The translations under genes were made by a program, and so were the position numbers. A model generated the notes under the pieces. That model did not search any database. It was not told the origin of the DNA and was given only the letters and a program-made list of their open reading frames with translations. 64,000 nt of DNA from Pseudorhodobacter sp. PARRP1 (GTDB lineage: Bacteria; Pseudomonadota; Alphaproteobacteria; Rhodobacterales; Rhodobacteraceae): contig NKIU01000004.1 of assembly GCA_002256245.1 (NCBI GenBank), forward strand, positions 248,001 through 312,000, given 5' to 3'. Numbering within the stretch: position 1 is the first letter of the stretch; every line of letters begins with the position of its first letter. Shown one piece after another: positions 38,033 to 48,263 of the stretch.

Positions 38033-39022
38033 TTGGCAACGAAGAAAGCCCCTGAGAAATCAAACGTCTCGAAGGAGGAACTGCTGAAGTTCTACCGCGA
38101 GATGCTGTTGATCCGCCGATTCGAAGAAAAGGCTGGTCAGCTTTATGGCATGGGTCTGATCGGTGGCTTTTGCCATTTGTATATCGGGCAGGAAGCCGTG
38201 GTTGTGGGGCTTGAGGCCTGCACCAAGGAAGGCGACAAGCGCATCACCAGCTATCGCGACCATGGTCACATGCTGGCTTGCGGCATGGATGCCAATGGCG
38301 TGATGGCCGAGTTGACGGGCCGCGAGGGTGGCTATTCGCGCGGCAAAGGCGGCAGCATGCATATGTTCAGCCGCGAGAAGCATTTCTACGGCGGGCACGG
38401 CATTGTGGGCGCTCAGGTGCCGCTTGGTGCGGGGCTGGCGTTTGCCGATAAGTATAAGGGCAATGACAATGTGACCTTTACCTATTTCGGCGATGGGGCT
38501 GCGAACCAGGGTCAGGTCTATGAGACCTATAACATGGCCGAACTTTGGGCGCTGCCGGTGATTTTTGTCATTGAAAACAATCACTACGCGATGGGCACGT
38601 CGCAGGCGCGGTCCACCAAATCGGAAACCCTGTTCGGGCGCGGTCTGGCGTATGGTATTCCCGGCGAGCAGGTTGACGGCATGGATGTGCTGGCGGTCAA
38701 GGAAGCGGGCGAAAAGGCCGTGGCGCATTGCCGGGCTGGCAAGGGGCCGTATATTCTTGAGATGATGACCTACCGCTATCGCGGCCACTCGATGTCGGAC
38801 CCGGCGAAGTATCGCACCCGCGAAGAGGTTGAGAAGATGAAATCCGAAAAGGATGCGATTGAGCATGTGCGCGATCTGTTGTTGAACGCGGGGCTGTCCT
38901 CGGACGAGGAGCTGAAGGCGATTGATAAGTCGATCAAGGAAGTTGTGAATGCCTCGGCCGAGTTTGCCAAGGCCAGCCCGGAGCCGGCTTTGTCGGAACT
39001 CTGGACCGATATTTACGCCTGA
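38033..39022 (+). CDS. pdhA: Pyruvate dehydrogenase E1 component, alpha subunit
   Basis: 329 residues. It decarboxylates pyruvate using thiamine diphosphate, with PdhB. The TPP-binding motif GDGAANQGQVYETYNMA and the ENNHYAMGTS loop are present. The start is a TTG at 38033 with a GGGAGGA site nine bases upstream; the first residues (ATKKAPEKSN) are typical for alphaproteobacterial PdhA. It is first gene of pdhA-pdhB-pdhC, with 12 bp before pdhB. Confidence 0.97.
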   Translation: MATKKAPEKSNVSKEELLKFYREMLLIRRFEEKAGQLYGMGLIGGFCHLYIGQEAVVVGLEACTKEGDKRITSYRDHGHMLACGMDANGVMAELTGREGGYSRGKGGSMHMFSREKHFYGGHGIVGAQVPLGAGLAFADKYKGNDNVTFTYFGDGAANQGQVYETYNMAELWALPVIFVIENNHYAMGTSQARSTKSETLFGRGLAYGIPGEQVDGMDVLAVKEAGEKAVAHCRAGKGPYILEMMTYRYRGHSMSDPAKYRTREEVEKMKSEKDAIEHVRDLLLNAGLSSDEELKAIDKSIKEVVNASAEFAKASPEPALSELWTDIYA

Positions 39023-39034
39023 GGGGAGAGAACC

Positions 39035-40393
39035 ATGGCAACCGAAGTATTGATGCCGGCGCTTTCTCCGACGATGGAGGAAGGCACCCTTGCCAAGTGG
39101 TTGGTCAAGGAAGGCGATGTGGTGAAATCGGGGCAGATCATTGCCGAGATTGAAACCGACAAGGCGACGATGGAGTTTGAGGCGGTGGATGAAGGCACGG
39201 TTGGCCGGATTCTGATCGCGGAAGGCACCAGTGGCGTGAAGGTCAACACCGCGATCATGGTGTTGGTCGAGGCGGGCGAGTCTGCGGATGCGGCGCCTGC
39301 CCCGGTGGCGGCCTCGGCGGCGGCTGCGCCTGTTGCGGCAGCGCCTGTGGCGGCGGCGGCACCTGTGGCGGTGGTCTCGAAGGCCAGCGCCGATTGGCCG
39401 GAAGGCACGCCGATGAAAACCATGACCGTGCGCGAGGCATTGCGCGAGGCGATGGCGGAAGAAATGCGCGCCAATCCGGCTGTGATGCTGATGGGCGAGG
39501 AAGTGGGCGAGTATCAGGGCGCTTACAAGATTTCTCAGGGCCTGCTGGACGAGTTCGGCCCCAAACGCGTGGTGGATACGCCGATCACCGAGATGGGTTT
39601 CACGGGGATCGCGGTGGGTGCTGCCTGGGGTGGTCTGAACCCGATTGTGGAGTTCATGACCTTTAACTTCGCGCTGCAAGCCATTGATCATCTGCTCAAT
39701 TCTGCCGCCAAGACCAACTATATGTCGGGCGGTCAGTTGGGTTGCCCGATTGTGTTCCGCGGTGCCAATGGGGCTGCGGCGCGGGTTGGCGCGCAGCACA
39801 GCCAGGATTTTACCGCTTGGTATGCGGCGATCCCCGGTCTGAAAGTGGTGTCGCCCTATTCGGCGGCGGATGCCAAGGGCTTGTTGAAGCAGGCTATTCG
39901 CGACCGCAACCCGGTGATCTTCCTTGAAAATGAGATCATGTATGGCCAGTCGTTCGAAGTGCCCGATCTGCCCGATTTCACCATCCCGTTCGGCAAGGCG
40001 CGGATCTGGCGCGAGGGCACGGATGTCACCATCGTGTCGTTCAGCATCGGCATGAAGTATGCGCTGGAAGCTGCTGATTTGCTTGCGAAAGAAGGCATCT
40101 CGGCTGAGGTGATTGACCTGCGCACCCTGCGCCCGATTGATTACGATACGGTGCTGGCAAGCGTGCAGAAAACCAACCGTTGTGTGACGGTGGAAGAAGG
40201 CTTCCCGGTGGGCTCGATTGGTGACCATCTGGCCAGCACGATCATGCAGCGCGCGTTTGATTATCTGGATGCGCCGGTGATCACTTGCACGGGCAAGGAT
40301 GTGCCGATGCCTTACGCCGCCAACCTTGAAAAGCTGGCATTGGTGACGACTGCGGAAGTGGTCGCTGCCGTCAAATCTGTTTGCTACCGTTAA
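39035..40393 (+). CDS. pdhB: Pyruvate dehydrogenase E1 beta subunit with N-terminal lipoyl domain
   Basis: 452 residues. Residues 1-80 are a lipoyl domain (lipoyl lysine in [13 protein letters not shown]), then an Ala/Pro linker (about 85-125), then the E1 beta domain. The lipoyl domain on E1 beta is a known alphaproteobacterial arrangement. At DNA level the lipoyl part is nearly identical to that of pdhC, 1.4 kb downstream. It forms the E1 heterotetramer and passes the acetyl group to E2. Confidence 0.96.
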   Translation: MATEVLMPALSPTMEEGTLAKWLVKEGDVVKSGQIIAEIETDKATMEFEAVDEGTVGRILIAEGTSGVKVNTAIMVLVEAGESADAAPAPVAASAAAAPVAAAPVAAAAPVAVVSKASADWPEGTPMKTMTVREALREAMAEEMRANPAVMLMGEEVGEYQGAYKISQGLLDEFGPKRVVDTPITEMGFTGIAVGAAWGGLNPIVEFMTFNFALQAIDHLLNSAAKTNYMSGGQLGCPIVFRGANGAAARVGAQHSQDFTAWYAAIPGLKVVSPYSAADAKGLLKQAIRDRNPVIFLENEIMYGQSFEVPDLPDFTIPFGKARIWREGTDVTIVSFSIGMKYALEAADLLAKEGISAEVIDLRTLRPIDYDTVLASVQKTNRCVTVEEGFPVGSIGDHLASTIMQRAFDYLDAPVITCTGKDVPMPYAANLEKLALVTTAEVVAAVKSVCYR

Positions 40394-40403
40394 GGAGGGG
40401 ATG

Positions 40404-41702
40404 ATGGCGATTGAAATTCTGATGCCCGCGCTTTCTCCGACGATGGAGGAAGGCACCCTTGCCAAATGGCTGGTCAAGGAAGGCGATGTGGTGAAATCGG
40501 GTCAGATTCTGGCCGAGATTGAAACCGACAAGGCGACGATGGAGTTCGAGGCGGTGGATGAAGGCACAATTGGCCGGATTCTGATCGCGGAAGGCACGGC
40601 GGGCGTCAAGGTGAACACGGCGATTGCGGTGTTGGTTGAGGATGGCGAGGCTGCGGATGCAGCGCCTGCCCCGGCCAAGGCTGCGGCCCCGGTTGCGGCG
40701 GCTGCTCCGGTGGCGGCTGCTCCAGTGGCGGCTCCGGCGGCGGCGGCGGCACCGAAAGCGGCGGGCGCGCGGGTGTTTGCCTCGCCTTTGGCGCGGCGGA
40801 TTGCGGCTGAAAAGGGCTTGGATTTGGCTTCGGTGCAGGGGTCTGGGCCGCACGGGCGGATCGTGCGGGCGGATGTTGAGGCGGCGAAGGCGGCACCAAA
40901 AGCTGCGGCTTCGGCTGTGGTGGCGGCTGCTGCGGCTGCACCTGTTGCGGCGGCGGCCCCTGCGATGGCGTCCGGGCCTTCGACGGACGTGGTGCTGAAA
41001 ACCTATGCGGATCGGCCATTTACCGAAGTGAAGCTCGATGGGATGCGCAAGACCATTGCCGCGCGTCTGACCGAGGCCAAGCAGACCGTGCCGCATTTCT
41101 ATCTGCGGCGTGACATTGAGTTGGATGCGCTGATGGCGTTCCGGGCCGAGTTGAACGCCAAACTGGAAGGCCGGGGGGTGAAGCTGTCGGTCAATGACCT
41201 TGTGATCAAGGCTTGCGCGCTGGCGTTGCAGCAGGTGCCGGGGGCGAATGCGGTTTGGGCAGGCGACCGGGTGTTGCAGTTCAAGAAATCGGACGTGGCC
41301 GTGGCTGTGGCGATTGAGGGCGGCTTGTTCACCCCGGTGCTGCGCGATGCCGAGGCGAAATCCCTGTCGGCCTTGTCGGCCGAGATGAAGGATCTGGCCA
41401 AGCGCGCGCGGGATCGGAAACTGGCCCCGGCAGAGTATCAGGGCGGCAGCTTTGCGATTTCCAACCTTGGCATGTTCGGCATTGATAACTTCGATGCGAT
41501 CATCAACCCGCCGCATGCGGCTATTCTGGCGGTGGGTGCTGGGGTGCAGAAGGCGATTGTCAAAAACGGCGTTGTCGTGGTTGGCACGGTGATGTCGGTG
41601 ACATTGTCGGTCGATCACCGGGTGATCGACGGGGCGCTTGGCGCGCAACTGGTGAACGCGATCAAGGACAATCTGGAGAACCCGCTGGCGATGCTGGCAT
41701 AG
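40404..41702 (+). CDS. pdhC: Dihydrolipoamide acetyltransferase (E2) of pyruvate dehydrogenase
   Basis: 432 residues. Domains in order: lipoyl domain (1-80), Ala/Pro-rich linker, peripheral subunit-binding domain (about 115-150; [20 protein letters not shown]), second linker, and catalytic acetyltransferase domain (200-432) with the active-site HRVIDG motif. The ATG at 40404 lies five bases after GGAGG, better than the ATG three bases earlier. A strong terminator follows. No E3 (lpd) gene is present here; it must be encoded elsewhere. Confidence 0.96.
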   Translation: MAIEILMPALSPTMEEGTLAKWLVKEGDVVKSGQILAEIETDKATMEFEAVDEGTIGRILIAEGTAGVKVNTAIAVLVEDGEAADAAPAPAKAAAPVAAAAPVAAAPVAAPAAAAAPKAAGARVFASPLARRIAAEKGLDLASVQGSGPHGRIVRADVEAAKAAPKAAASAVVAAAAAAPVAAAAPAMASGPSTDVVLKTYADRPFTEVKLDGMRKTIAARLTEAKQTVPHFYLRRDIELDALMAFRAELNAKLEGRGVKLSVNDLVIKACALALQQVPGANAVWAGDRVLQFKKSDVAVAVAIEGGLFTPVLRDAEAKSLSALSAEMKDLAKRARDRKLAPAEYQGGSFAISNLGMFGIDNFDAIINPPHAAILAVGAGVQKAIVKNGVVVVGTVMSVTLSVDHRVIDGALGAQLVNAIKDNLENPLAMLA

Positions 41703-41724
41703 GGCTGTGTCCGTTTAACACAAG

Positions 41725-41754
41725 GCCCCGCAGAGCGATCTGCGGGGCTTTTTT
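41725..41754 (+). terminator. Intrinsic terminator of the pdh operon
   Basis: Perfect 9-bp stem GCCCCGCAG / CTGCGGGGC with a 6-base loop, followed by six T residues. Confidence 0.95.
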
Positions 41755-41783
41755 GCTGGCTGGCGGGGGTGTGCTGCAACACT

Positions 41784-41855
41784 GTGCGCGGGGTTTCACA
41801 CCCCGCACCCCGTGGGATATTTAGAAACGGGTGAAACAATTTTAGGTAAATTTTA
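41784..41855 (-). repeat. Dispersed intergenic repeat family 2, copy 4
   Basis: On the minus strand: CCTAAAATTGT, TAAATATCCCACGGGG, then a hairpin GCGGGG / CCCCGC with the loop TGTGAAA (41788-41806). The loop is identical to copy 1 while the stem bases differ on both arms. It lies between pdhC and cysE. Confidence 0.75.
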
Positions 41856-41867
41856 GGGGTTTAGCTG

Positions 41868-42677
41868 TCAGATTTCGCCGTTGATCAGCTGATCCATGGT
41901 CACCGAAGGCTGCGCGCAGCCGGCCTCGCCCACCACACGGGCCGGAACGCCTGCCACGGTGGTGTTGTGCGGCACGTCGTGCAGCACGACCGAACCTGCG
42001 GCGATACGCGAGCAATGGCCGACGTGGATATTGCCCAGCACCTTTGCCCCTGCCCCGATCATCACGCCGTTGCCGATCTTGGGGTGACGGTCGCCGTCTT
42101 CCTTGCCGGTGCCGCCAAGTGTGACCGAATGCAGCATCGAGACGTTGTCGCCGACGACCGCAGTTTCACCGATGACGATGGAATGGGCGTGGTCGATCAT
42201 GATGCCGCGCCCGATGCGGGCGTTGGGGTGGATATCGACGCCGAACACTTCGGACACCCGCATCTGCACGAAATACGCCATGTCCTTGCGGCCATTCGTC
42301 CACAGCCAATGGCCGATGCGATAGGCCTGGATCGCCTGATAGCCCTTGAAGAACAGGATCGGCTGGATGAAGCGCAGGCAGGCCGGGTCACGATCAAACA
42401 CCGCCGTCACATCGGCGCGGGCGGATTGGCCAAGATCGGGGTCGGAGGAATAGGCCTCATCGGCAATTTCGCGCAGGATTTGCTCGGACATCTCGCCGCT
42501 CGCGAGTTTCAGCGAAAAGCGGTAGGCGAGCGCACGCTCCAGGCTGGGGTGATGCAGCAGGCTGGAGTGGATCAGGCCACCCAGCAGCGGCTCGGACCGC
42601 ACCATGTCGAAGGCTTCTTCGCGCACACGCTGCCAGACCGGGTCAAGAGAGGTGATTTTTGCGCTGGTCTCGGCCAT
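41868..42677 (-). CDS. cysE: Serine O-acetyltransferase
   Basis: 269 residues, normal CysE length. It acetylates serine in cysteine synthesis. The N-terminal helical domain (LDPVWQRVREEAFDMVRSEP) is followed by the left-handed hexapeptide-repeat domain with VDIHPNARIGRGIMIDHAHS, GETAVVGDNVSMLHSVTLGG and GAGAKVLGNIHVG. The start is ATG 42677 with an AGGAG site; a longer frame to 42860 is not supported. I recall cysE being a frequent neighbour of Rhodobacterales GTA clusters, but have not checked it here. Confidence 0.95.
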   Translation of the reverse strand: MAETSAKITSLDPVWQRVREEAFDMVRSEPLLGGLIHSSLLHHPSLERALAYRFSLKLASGEMSEQILREIADEAYSSDPDLGQSARADVTAVFDRDPACLRFIQPILFFKGYQAIQAYRIGHWLWTNGRKDMAYFVQMRVSEVFGVDIHPNARIGRGIMIDHAHSIVIGETAVVGDNVSMLHSVTLGGTGKEDGDRHPKIGNGVMIGAGAKVLGNIHVGHCSRIAAGSVVLHDVPHNTTVAGVPARVVGEAGCAQPSVTMDQLINGEI

Positions 42678-42747
42678 GATATATCTCCTGCTGGGACAGA
42701 GATTAGCATATGGTGTTGGTTTACGACAAGGCCAAGGGTAAATCCTG

Positions 42748-43038
42748 CTATTTCCGCCCGGCTGCGCGTTTGCGTGCCGAGAGATGGTCTGCCACCATGG
42801 CCAGCGCCGACAGGAACTGCGCCGAATGGGTCTGGGGATGGCGGCACCCGGTTTCGGCAAGCGCGCGCGCCATCAGACTGCCATTGCCCCACAGCGGATG
42901 GGCGCGACCGAACCGTTTGGCGTAGCGGTGCGCTGCATCCGCTTGATCGAGCAACCGGTCGAGCAGGGTTTGCGGTGCAGACGAGGCTGCGAGCAGCGCC
43001 GCAGCCTCGAACAGATCGCCCGGAAGGCAGCGGCGCAT
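42748..43038 (-). CDS. Small protein following GTA g15 (DUF7742-like)
   Basis: 96 residues, starting MRRCLPGDLFEAAALLAASS, two bases after the g15 stop, so it is probably the last gene of the GTA transcript. It is helical and basic at the C-terminus (LSARKRAAGRK), with no membrane segment. Small proteins of this type occur directly after g15 in related genomes and are listed as DUF7742; the function is unknown, and I am only moderately sure of the family name. Confidence 0.65.
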   Translation of the reverse strand: MRRCLPGDLFEAAALLAASSAPQTLLDRLLDQADAAHRYAKRFGRAHPLWGNGSLMARALAETGCRHPQTHSAQFLSALAMVADHLSARKRAAGRK

Positions 43039-43040
43039 TT

Positions 43041-46000
43041 TCAGAGTGCCGCGCTGATGATTTGCGCGGGGCCGTTGCCATAGCGTTGCGAGACTTGCGC
43101 CACCGAGATGGTGACGGTGCCGCTGGCTGCATCGGCGGCCTGCATGGCCGGCGTGTAGCTGAACGCTGCGGTTGCAGCCGTGGTTTCGCGCAAGAGCGTT
43201 GCACCCTGGCTGATGGTGATGCTGTAAAGCTCGGTATCTTCGCCCAAAGGCACTTCCAGCGATTGCCAGCTGTCGCCGTCGATCCGGGTGCGGCGCCGCC
43301 AGATGATCTCTAGAGCGCCGGTGCTTTGACGGGAGGCGGCGAGATGCGACACCGGGTATGGGCGCAGGCCCGCACCCTCAAAGCTTTCGGTGAGAAGCAC
43401 GGTGTTGCTGTTGTCATACCCCTTGTCGGCCGGACCAAAGCGGTAAAAGCGCGGCAAGCCCCGGGCCGAAAGCGGCAGATTGATTTGCTGCACGGCGTCG
43501 TTCAGCAACACGAACACGCTGCCGATGGGCCACGCACCGGGCATGATGCCGTCGGTGCCCGCCTGCCCCCGCAAACGCAACGTGAGCGCGTAGGTGTTGG
43601 GGCCAACGAGGACGGCATTGGCAAACTGAAACACCTCCCAGTTTTCCGGGCTGCCATCACCAATGGCTGCGACATTGGCCCCTGACAGCACCGAAAGTTC
43701 GCTGACCGAGGCCAAAGCGCCCGACTCGATGCGCACTTGCAGCGCAGCACCGCGGTCCCAAAGCCCGGGCTCGGCTGCATTCAGGATGGTTTCGGTCGTG
43801 CCTATGATGGCAGGTTGGGTCAGTGTGGTGTTCAGGCTGTAGCTGTCATCTGACACCGAACTCCACACCGCGACATCCCCCGGCCACGGCGATGCGGCGA
43901 CACAGACATGCGGGGCATATTCCACCTCGGAGCCGTTCAGCAGCGGCAAATCGAGAAACAGCGGATAGACCGGGACCGAGGCCTGAAACGGCACCCAGCC
44001 GCGCGCGGGCACCGAGACTTCGGCGGGCTCATATACGTTGGGATCAACGCGCACGGCTTCGATGGATTGCAACTCGGAGAGTTCGGCACGGTCGATGCGG
44101 TAAAGGCCGCCTGCAATGCTGACGGTATCACCAACGCCAATCGCAAGCCGCGATTTCGGCAAGGCAAATCGCGCGGTATCGCGTGAGACCCGGGTTTCCG
44201 CCATCCAGCGTTCGGCGATCGTCATAGCTTCGGCTGCGGTAAGCGTCAGCGGCAGTTCGGAATGCGAGACGATATCGCCGCTGCGATCCGGGAATGCCGC
44301 CGAAACGGTGGAGACCGCGAAATCGGTTTCGGCCTCGCTGAAGGTCAGCCGGATATGCTCGGGTGTCTCGATATCGGCGGCGCGACTGCGCTCGAGGCTG
44401 CCGTCGATGTCGGCAGAGATGGCAAGGGTTTCGGGTGGCAGACTATACGAGGCGCGCGCCGTGCGGGCCTGAAAGCGCAAGATGCCCTCACGCTCGACCA
44501 CATCCGTCGGATAGGCCAGCGTCAAAGGCTGAAGCGCCGCCCGCGCCGAGGCCACATCCGAAATCACATAGCCGCGCACGATGCCGCGTGCCTGAGCAAG
44601 ATCGACATCCGTCATCCCGGCCAGATCACAAATGTCTGCCAGCACGGCCGCAAGCGACTCGTTGGATGCACGCCCGTTCAGCCAGTGACCCTTGTCGTAG
44701 TTGGGCGCGTCGGACCAAAGCGTTTTGTTGCCCGGAAAGGTCGGGAATGGCCGCGCATCCCATGCCCAGGCCAGTGAATTGGTGAAATCAACCATTTGCC
44801 CGCTGTAAAGAAACGCGCTTGGGTTGTTTTGCGGATCGGTCCAATAGCTGTGCATGGCCTGATAGTAAGACAGTTGCAGCAGATCATCGCGCAGACCGTT
44901 CGAGAATTTCGGCAGCGCGGATTCCGACGACTTCGGGTCCAGAAAGACATTGGGCTGGTTGCTGCCCTTGTCCACCGCCGCACAGCCGAATTCGGTAAAG
45001 CGGATGGGTTTTGACCCCGCGATCCAAGCGGTCGGCGCGCTTGCACGCACACCGGCGATCCGCTCGTGGTGCGAGCTTGACCACCAGCCGCGCAGATCTT
45101 TGTTGCGGTAAACCCAAGGCTCGCCGTAAGCGCCGTCGGTGATCGGGGTGCGGATCTGGGCCACCTGATCTTCGGGGGATGCGTAATACCACGCGAAGCC
45201 CTCACCACCCGCGATGTTGCTTTTCAGATAAGCGGTGTTGTGGATATCGCCCCAACTTGCATCAAGATGCGTTTCGCCATCGCGCCAATCTGACAGCGGC
45301 ATGTAATTGTCGATCCCGATGAAGTCGATGGCGGGGTCGGCCCACAGCGGATCAAGGTGGAAATAGACGTTGTCTTCGCTGTGATAGCCGAAATATTCCG
45401 ACCAGTCTGCGGCATAGGTGATCTGGGTGGAGGGGCCAAGAATAAGCTTCACCTCACCCGCCAATTGGCGCAGCGCCGCGACGGTGGGGAAGGTGTCAGC
45501 GGCACCCCGGATTTGGGTCAGGCTGCGCAATTCGGTGCCCACGCAAAACGCGGCAACGCCGCCTGCGGCTTTGCACAGGTGGGCATAGTGCAGAATAAAG
45601 CGGCGGTAGGACCACTCACTTGGGCCGGAATAGCTGACGCTTTGGCCATTGATCGCGAAATGCGCGGGCGTGGCGGTGCCGAAGAAGGCAGCGACTTCGG
45701 CGCTGGCTGTGGCCGTGCGGTCGGGGGTGCCGGACTGGCCCGGCGCGCGCGACAAGGTGATCCGGCCACGCCAGGGCAGAACGGGCTGGCTCGGGGCGGT
45801 GCTCCATGGGTCGGGAAGCGTGTTATCGGGCAGTTGATCCATCAGGATGAACGGATAGAACGTCACCGTTTTGCCCGCCGCGTTCAATGCCTGCACGGCC
45901 TCGACCACGGATTGATCTGCGGGGGTGCCGCCATAAACGGTGGCACCCTCCAGCTTCGGCAATTCAGATGCCGCCGCCCGCGTCAGGCCCGCAACCTTCC

Positions 46001-46937
46001 ACGCCATCGGCTGACCGTCATATTGCGTCTGTTCCACCTTGGGCTTCACCTCGCAGGCGGCGCAGCGCAGATCGTTGCCGAACCATGACACGACCAACGA
46101 TGCGCCGCCTGCGTTTGGCAATTCCTCGGTCAACTGCTCTAGCGAGGCGGCAAAGTCGGTCTTGCCGGTCGCCGAGTTCACGTTTGCCGACCGGTTGCTG
46201 CCGCGCCCGTAGGTGTAGTGCACGGGCGTGGTCGCCAAGGCATATTCGCCGGTGCCGGGGATCAGACAAACGCCGGGAATGATTTTCGAAAGCCCTGCAT
46301 GGGGGTCTGATGCCGCACTTTGCGCGGCGCGCACCACTTCGAATGAAAACTGCGGCACGCGATTGCCAAACTGCGAAAGACCGAGATTTTCGATCACGAC
46401 ATAAGCCGTTCCGCGATAGCTGGGGGCGTTTGCCGCACCTTCGACGGCCACGATCTTTGGATCGGGCAGTTGGGCCTCGTCGCCGAGGTAGATGCGCAGG
46501 TTGAGACTGTCAGCCGCGATCTCGTTTCCGTCCGCCCATATCCGCCCGATGCGGGTGATTTTGCCCTCGCAAAGCGCAACGGCCAGACTGACAGAATAGC
46601 TGAAACTGTTGCTCGACGGTTGTGGCGTGCCCTTTCCGCCACCGGAACGGGTGACGTTTTCCTGAAAGCGGCTGGCCCAGATGACCTGACCCGACACGCG
46701 CACCCTGCCCCAGATGCGGGGAATGGCGGCGCCTTCGCTGGCACCCATGACCCGAAAGCGGTCAACCCGGCCCACATCAACTGCTTCCGAGCCCGCACCC
46801 AGCAGTTTCTGGTCGATCACCCGGCCCACGGTGGCCCCGACGGCGCGACCAATGACGGCACCAGACAGGCCAAGCACCGTGCCGCCAAATCCAGCGCCGA
46901 GTGATGCGCCGACAGCAGAGAGAAGGATCGTGGCCAT
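43041..46937 (-). CDS. g15: GTA tail-tip host-recognition protein (gp15, megatron)
   Basis: 1,298 residues, close to RcGTA gp15. The N-terminus (MATILLSAVGASLGAGFGGT) is a hydrophobic glycine-rich segment, also seen in relatives. A glycoside-hydrolase-like TIM-barrel region occupies about 400-800 (PAIDFIGIDNYMPLSDW and similar), followed by a phage tail-tip domain. It forms the central tip of the tail and probably contacts or penetrates the recipient envelope. The start at 46937 has a TAGGAGC site; longer frames overlap g14. Confidence 0.93.
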   Translation of the reverse strand: MATILLSAVGASLGAGFGGTVLGLSGAVIGRAVGATVGRVIDQKLLGAGSEAVDVGRVDRFRVMGASEGAAIPRIWGRVRVSGQVIWASRFQENVTRSGGGKGTPQPSSNSFSYSVSLAVALCEGKITRIGRIWADGNEIAADSLNLRIYLGDEAQLPDPKIVAVEGAANAPSYRGTAYVVIENLGLSQFGNRVPQFSFEVVRAAQSAASDPHAGLSKIIPGVCLIPGTGEYALATTPVHYTYGRGSNRSANVNSATGKTDFAASLEQLTEELPNAGGASLVVSWFGNDLRCAACEVKPKVEQTQYDGQPMAWKVAGLTRAAASELPKLEGATVYGGTPADQSVVEAVQALNAAGKTVTFYPFILMDQLPDNTLPDPWSTAPSQPVLPWRGRITLSRAPGQSGTPDRTATASAEVAAFFGTATPAHFAINGQSVSYSGPSEWSYRRFILHYAHLCKAAGGVAAFCVGTELRSLTQIRGAADTFPTVAALRQLAGEVKLILGPSTQITYAADWSEYFGYHSEDNVYFHLDPLWADPAIDFIGIDNYMPLSDWRDGETHLDASWGDIHNTAYLKSNIAGGEGFAWYYASPEDQVAQIRTPITDGAYGEPWVYRNKDLRGWWSSSHHERIAGVRASAPTAWIAGSKPIRFTEFGCAAVDKGSNQPNVFLDPKSSESALPKFSNGLRDDLLQLSYYQAMHSYWTDPQNNPSAFLYSGQMVDFTNSLAWAWDARPFPTFPGNKTLWSDAPNYDKGHWLNGRASNESLAAVLADICDLAGMTDVDLAQARGIVRGYVISDVASARAALQPLTLAYPTDVVEREGILRFQARTARASYSLPPETLAISADIDGSLERSRAADIETPEHIRLTFSEAETDFAVSTVSAAFPDRSGDIVSHSELPLTLTAAEAMTIAERWMAETRVSRDTARFALPKSRLAIGVGDTVSIAGGLYRIDRAELSELQSIEAVRVDPNVYEPAEVSVPARGWVPFQASVPVYPLFLDLPLLNGSEVEYAPHVCVAASPWPGDVAVWSSVSDDSYSLNTTLTQPAIIGTTETILNAAEPGLWDRGAALQVRIESGALASVSELSVLSGANVAAIGDGSPENWEVFQFANAVLVGPNTYALTLRLRGQAGTDGIMPGAWPIGSVFVLLNDAVQQINLPLSARGLPRFYRFGPADKGYDNSNTVLLTESFEGAGLRPYPVSHLAASRQSTGALEIIWRRRTRIDGDSWQSLEVPLGEDTELYSITISQGATLLRETTAATAAFSYTPAMQAADAASGTVTISVAQVSQRYGNGPAQIISAAL

Positions 46938-46947
46938 GATCAGGCTC

Positions 46948-47379
46948 CTAAGATGGAAATTCAAAGCGGGCGGCGATCTTGCGCCGCCACGGTGCACTCA
47001 ACGGGGTTTCGACAACCCCATGTCCGGTGTAGGCATGCACGAAACTGGCGCTTTCGCCGGTCTGGGCCGCGATGCCCAGATGCTTGGCCACAGCACCGTC
47101 ACGCATCCGAAACAGCAAAACATCGCCGGCGGCCTCGGCGCACAGGGGCTTTTGGGTCAACCAGCGCTGCGCCGCCGACAACAGATCTTCGCGCCCGGAG
47201 GGTTCTGACCAATCCGGCGAATAGGCGGGGATGCGTTCGGGCTCGGCACTGATCAGTTCACGCCAGACACCACGGATCAAGCCAAGGCAATCGGCACCCG
47301 CCGCCTTGACGCTGGCCTGATGCAGATACGGCGTGCCAATCCATGAGCGTGCCGTCTCCACGATCAGCGCGCCCGTCAT
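46948..47379 (-). CDS. g14: GTA NlpC/P60-family cell wall peptidase (gp14)
   Basis: 143 residues. The catalytic Cys is in GADCLGLIRGVWRE; the His is in SFVHAYTGHGVVE. NlpC/P60 enzymes cleave peptide bonds in murein, here presumably during DNA delivery through the recipient wall. The start overlaps the g13 stop (ATGA at 47376-47379). Confidence 0.94.
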   Translation of the reverse strand: MTGALIVETARSWIGTPYLHQASVKAAGADCLGLIRGVWRELISAEPERIPAYSPDWSEPSGREDLLSAAQRWLTQKPLCAEAAGDVLLFRMRDGAVAKHLGIAAQTGESASFVHAYTGHGVVETPLSAPWRRKIAARFEFPS

Positions 47380-48263
47380 CGACCCAGGCTCCCGCCATCA
47401 TTCGCCCGGCTGCTGACCGGATAGGATGCCAGCCAGTCTTCGCCCGGGATATGCGGAAAGCCGCGAAAATTCGCAAAGTTGGCGAATTTTGTCTGGCAGG
47501 TCGCTGTCATGCGATCACAGCCAACTTCCAGACGCACCTGATCGCCAATCGCGATCGGTGCCCCCAAAGCGTGCCAAAGATCGACAATCCGATCTGCACC
47601 CGACAGGCGATCAAACTTGATCACGCCGACCAGCCCCGCCGCGGCACCCGAAATCACCACAAAACGCCCGCGTTCAAACCAGCGATCTGCAAAGCTGTCG
47701 AGACCAGAGAACACAATGCGGTTCAGGGCATCAAAACCCGCGATACTGACATCCACAAAATGCCCCGCAGCCGTCAGATCCACCTTGCAGCGCGCATCGC
47801 CCAGGACGGCTGTGCAGTTGCGCTGGAAAATCCGTCCCTGTGGTTGGTTCAACCTGTCGGTCAGGCCGCGCAACTCGGCCTTGAAGGCACCGCCAGCGCG
47901 GCTGATCTCGCCAAGATTGCCACGAAATTGCTCAAGGCGCTGGGCGGTGTCGGTCCAGTTCACCAACCATGACCGTACCTCGGCACCATCAAAGCGCCCT
48001 GCGATTAGGTCGGCCTCGTCGATGGCCGCATCTGACAAGGCCCCCACGGTTTCCGAGTTGTCCACCGACAGGCCCGTGGTTTGCTGCAAGGTGCGCGCGG
48101 TCATACCGGTGCTGGCCTTAAACATATAGCCTTCAAAGCCCAAATCGCTGTCATGGTCGGTAAAGCCGAACGTCACACCATCACGCCGCGTCACCAGCCA
48201 AGCCCGACATACGGTTGTCACACCTTGGCCAAGGTGATTGATCAATTCTTGCCGCGCGGTCAT
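47376..48263 (-). CDS. g13: GTA tail hub protein (gp13, DUF2163)
   Basis: 295 residues. DUF2163 N-terminal part (TVCRAWLVTRRDGVTFGFTD) and a C-terminal portion. Cysteines in CTAVLGDARC and CDRMTATC match the set that coordinates an iron-sulfur cluster in the RcGTA hub, as I recall from the published particle structure. It forms the base-plate hub between the distal tail ring and gp15. Both ends overlap neighbours by ATGA. Confidence 0.93.
   Translation of the reverse strand: MTARQELINHLGQGVTTVCRAWLVTRRDGVTFGFTDHDSDLGFEGYMFKASTGMTARTLQQTTGLSVDNSETVGALSDAAIDEADLIAGRFDGAEVRSWLVNWTDTAQRLEQFRGNLGEISRAGGAFKAELRGLTDRLNQPQGRIFQRNCTAVLGDARCKVDLTAAGHFVDVSIAGFDALNRIVFSGLDSFADRWFERGRFVVISGAAAGLVGVIKFDRLSGADRIVDLWHALGAPIAIGDQVRLEVGCDRMTATCQTKFANFANFRGFPHIPGEDWLASYPVSSRANDGGSLGR

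Noticed and set aside
38060-40477. 805-codon minus-strand frame opposite pdhA and pdhB
   Set aside because: His/Arg-rich low-complexity composition is typical of an antisense shadow; the plus-strand genes are certain.
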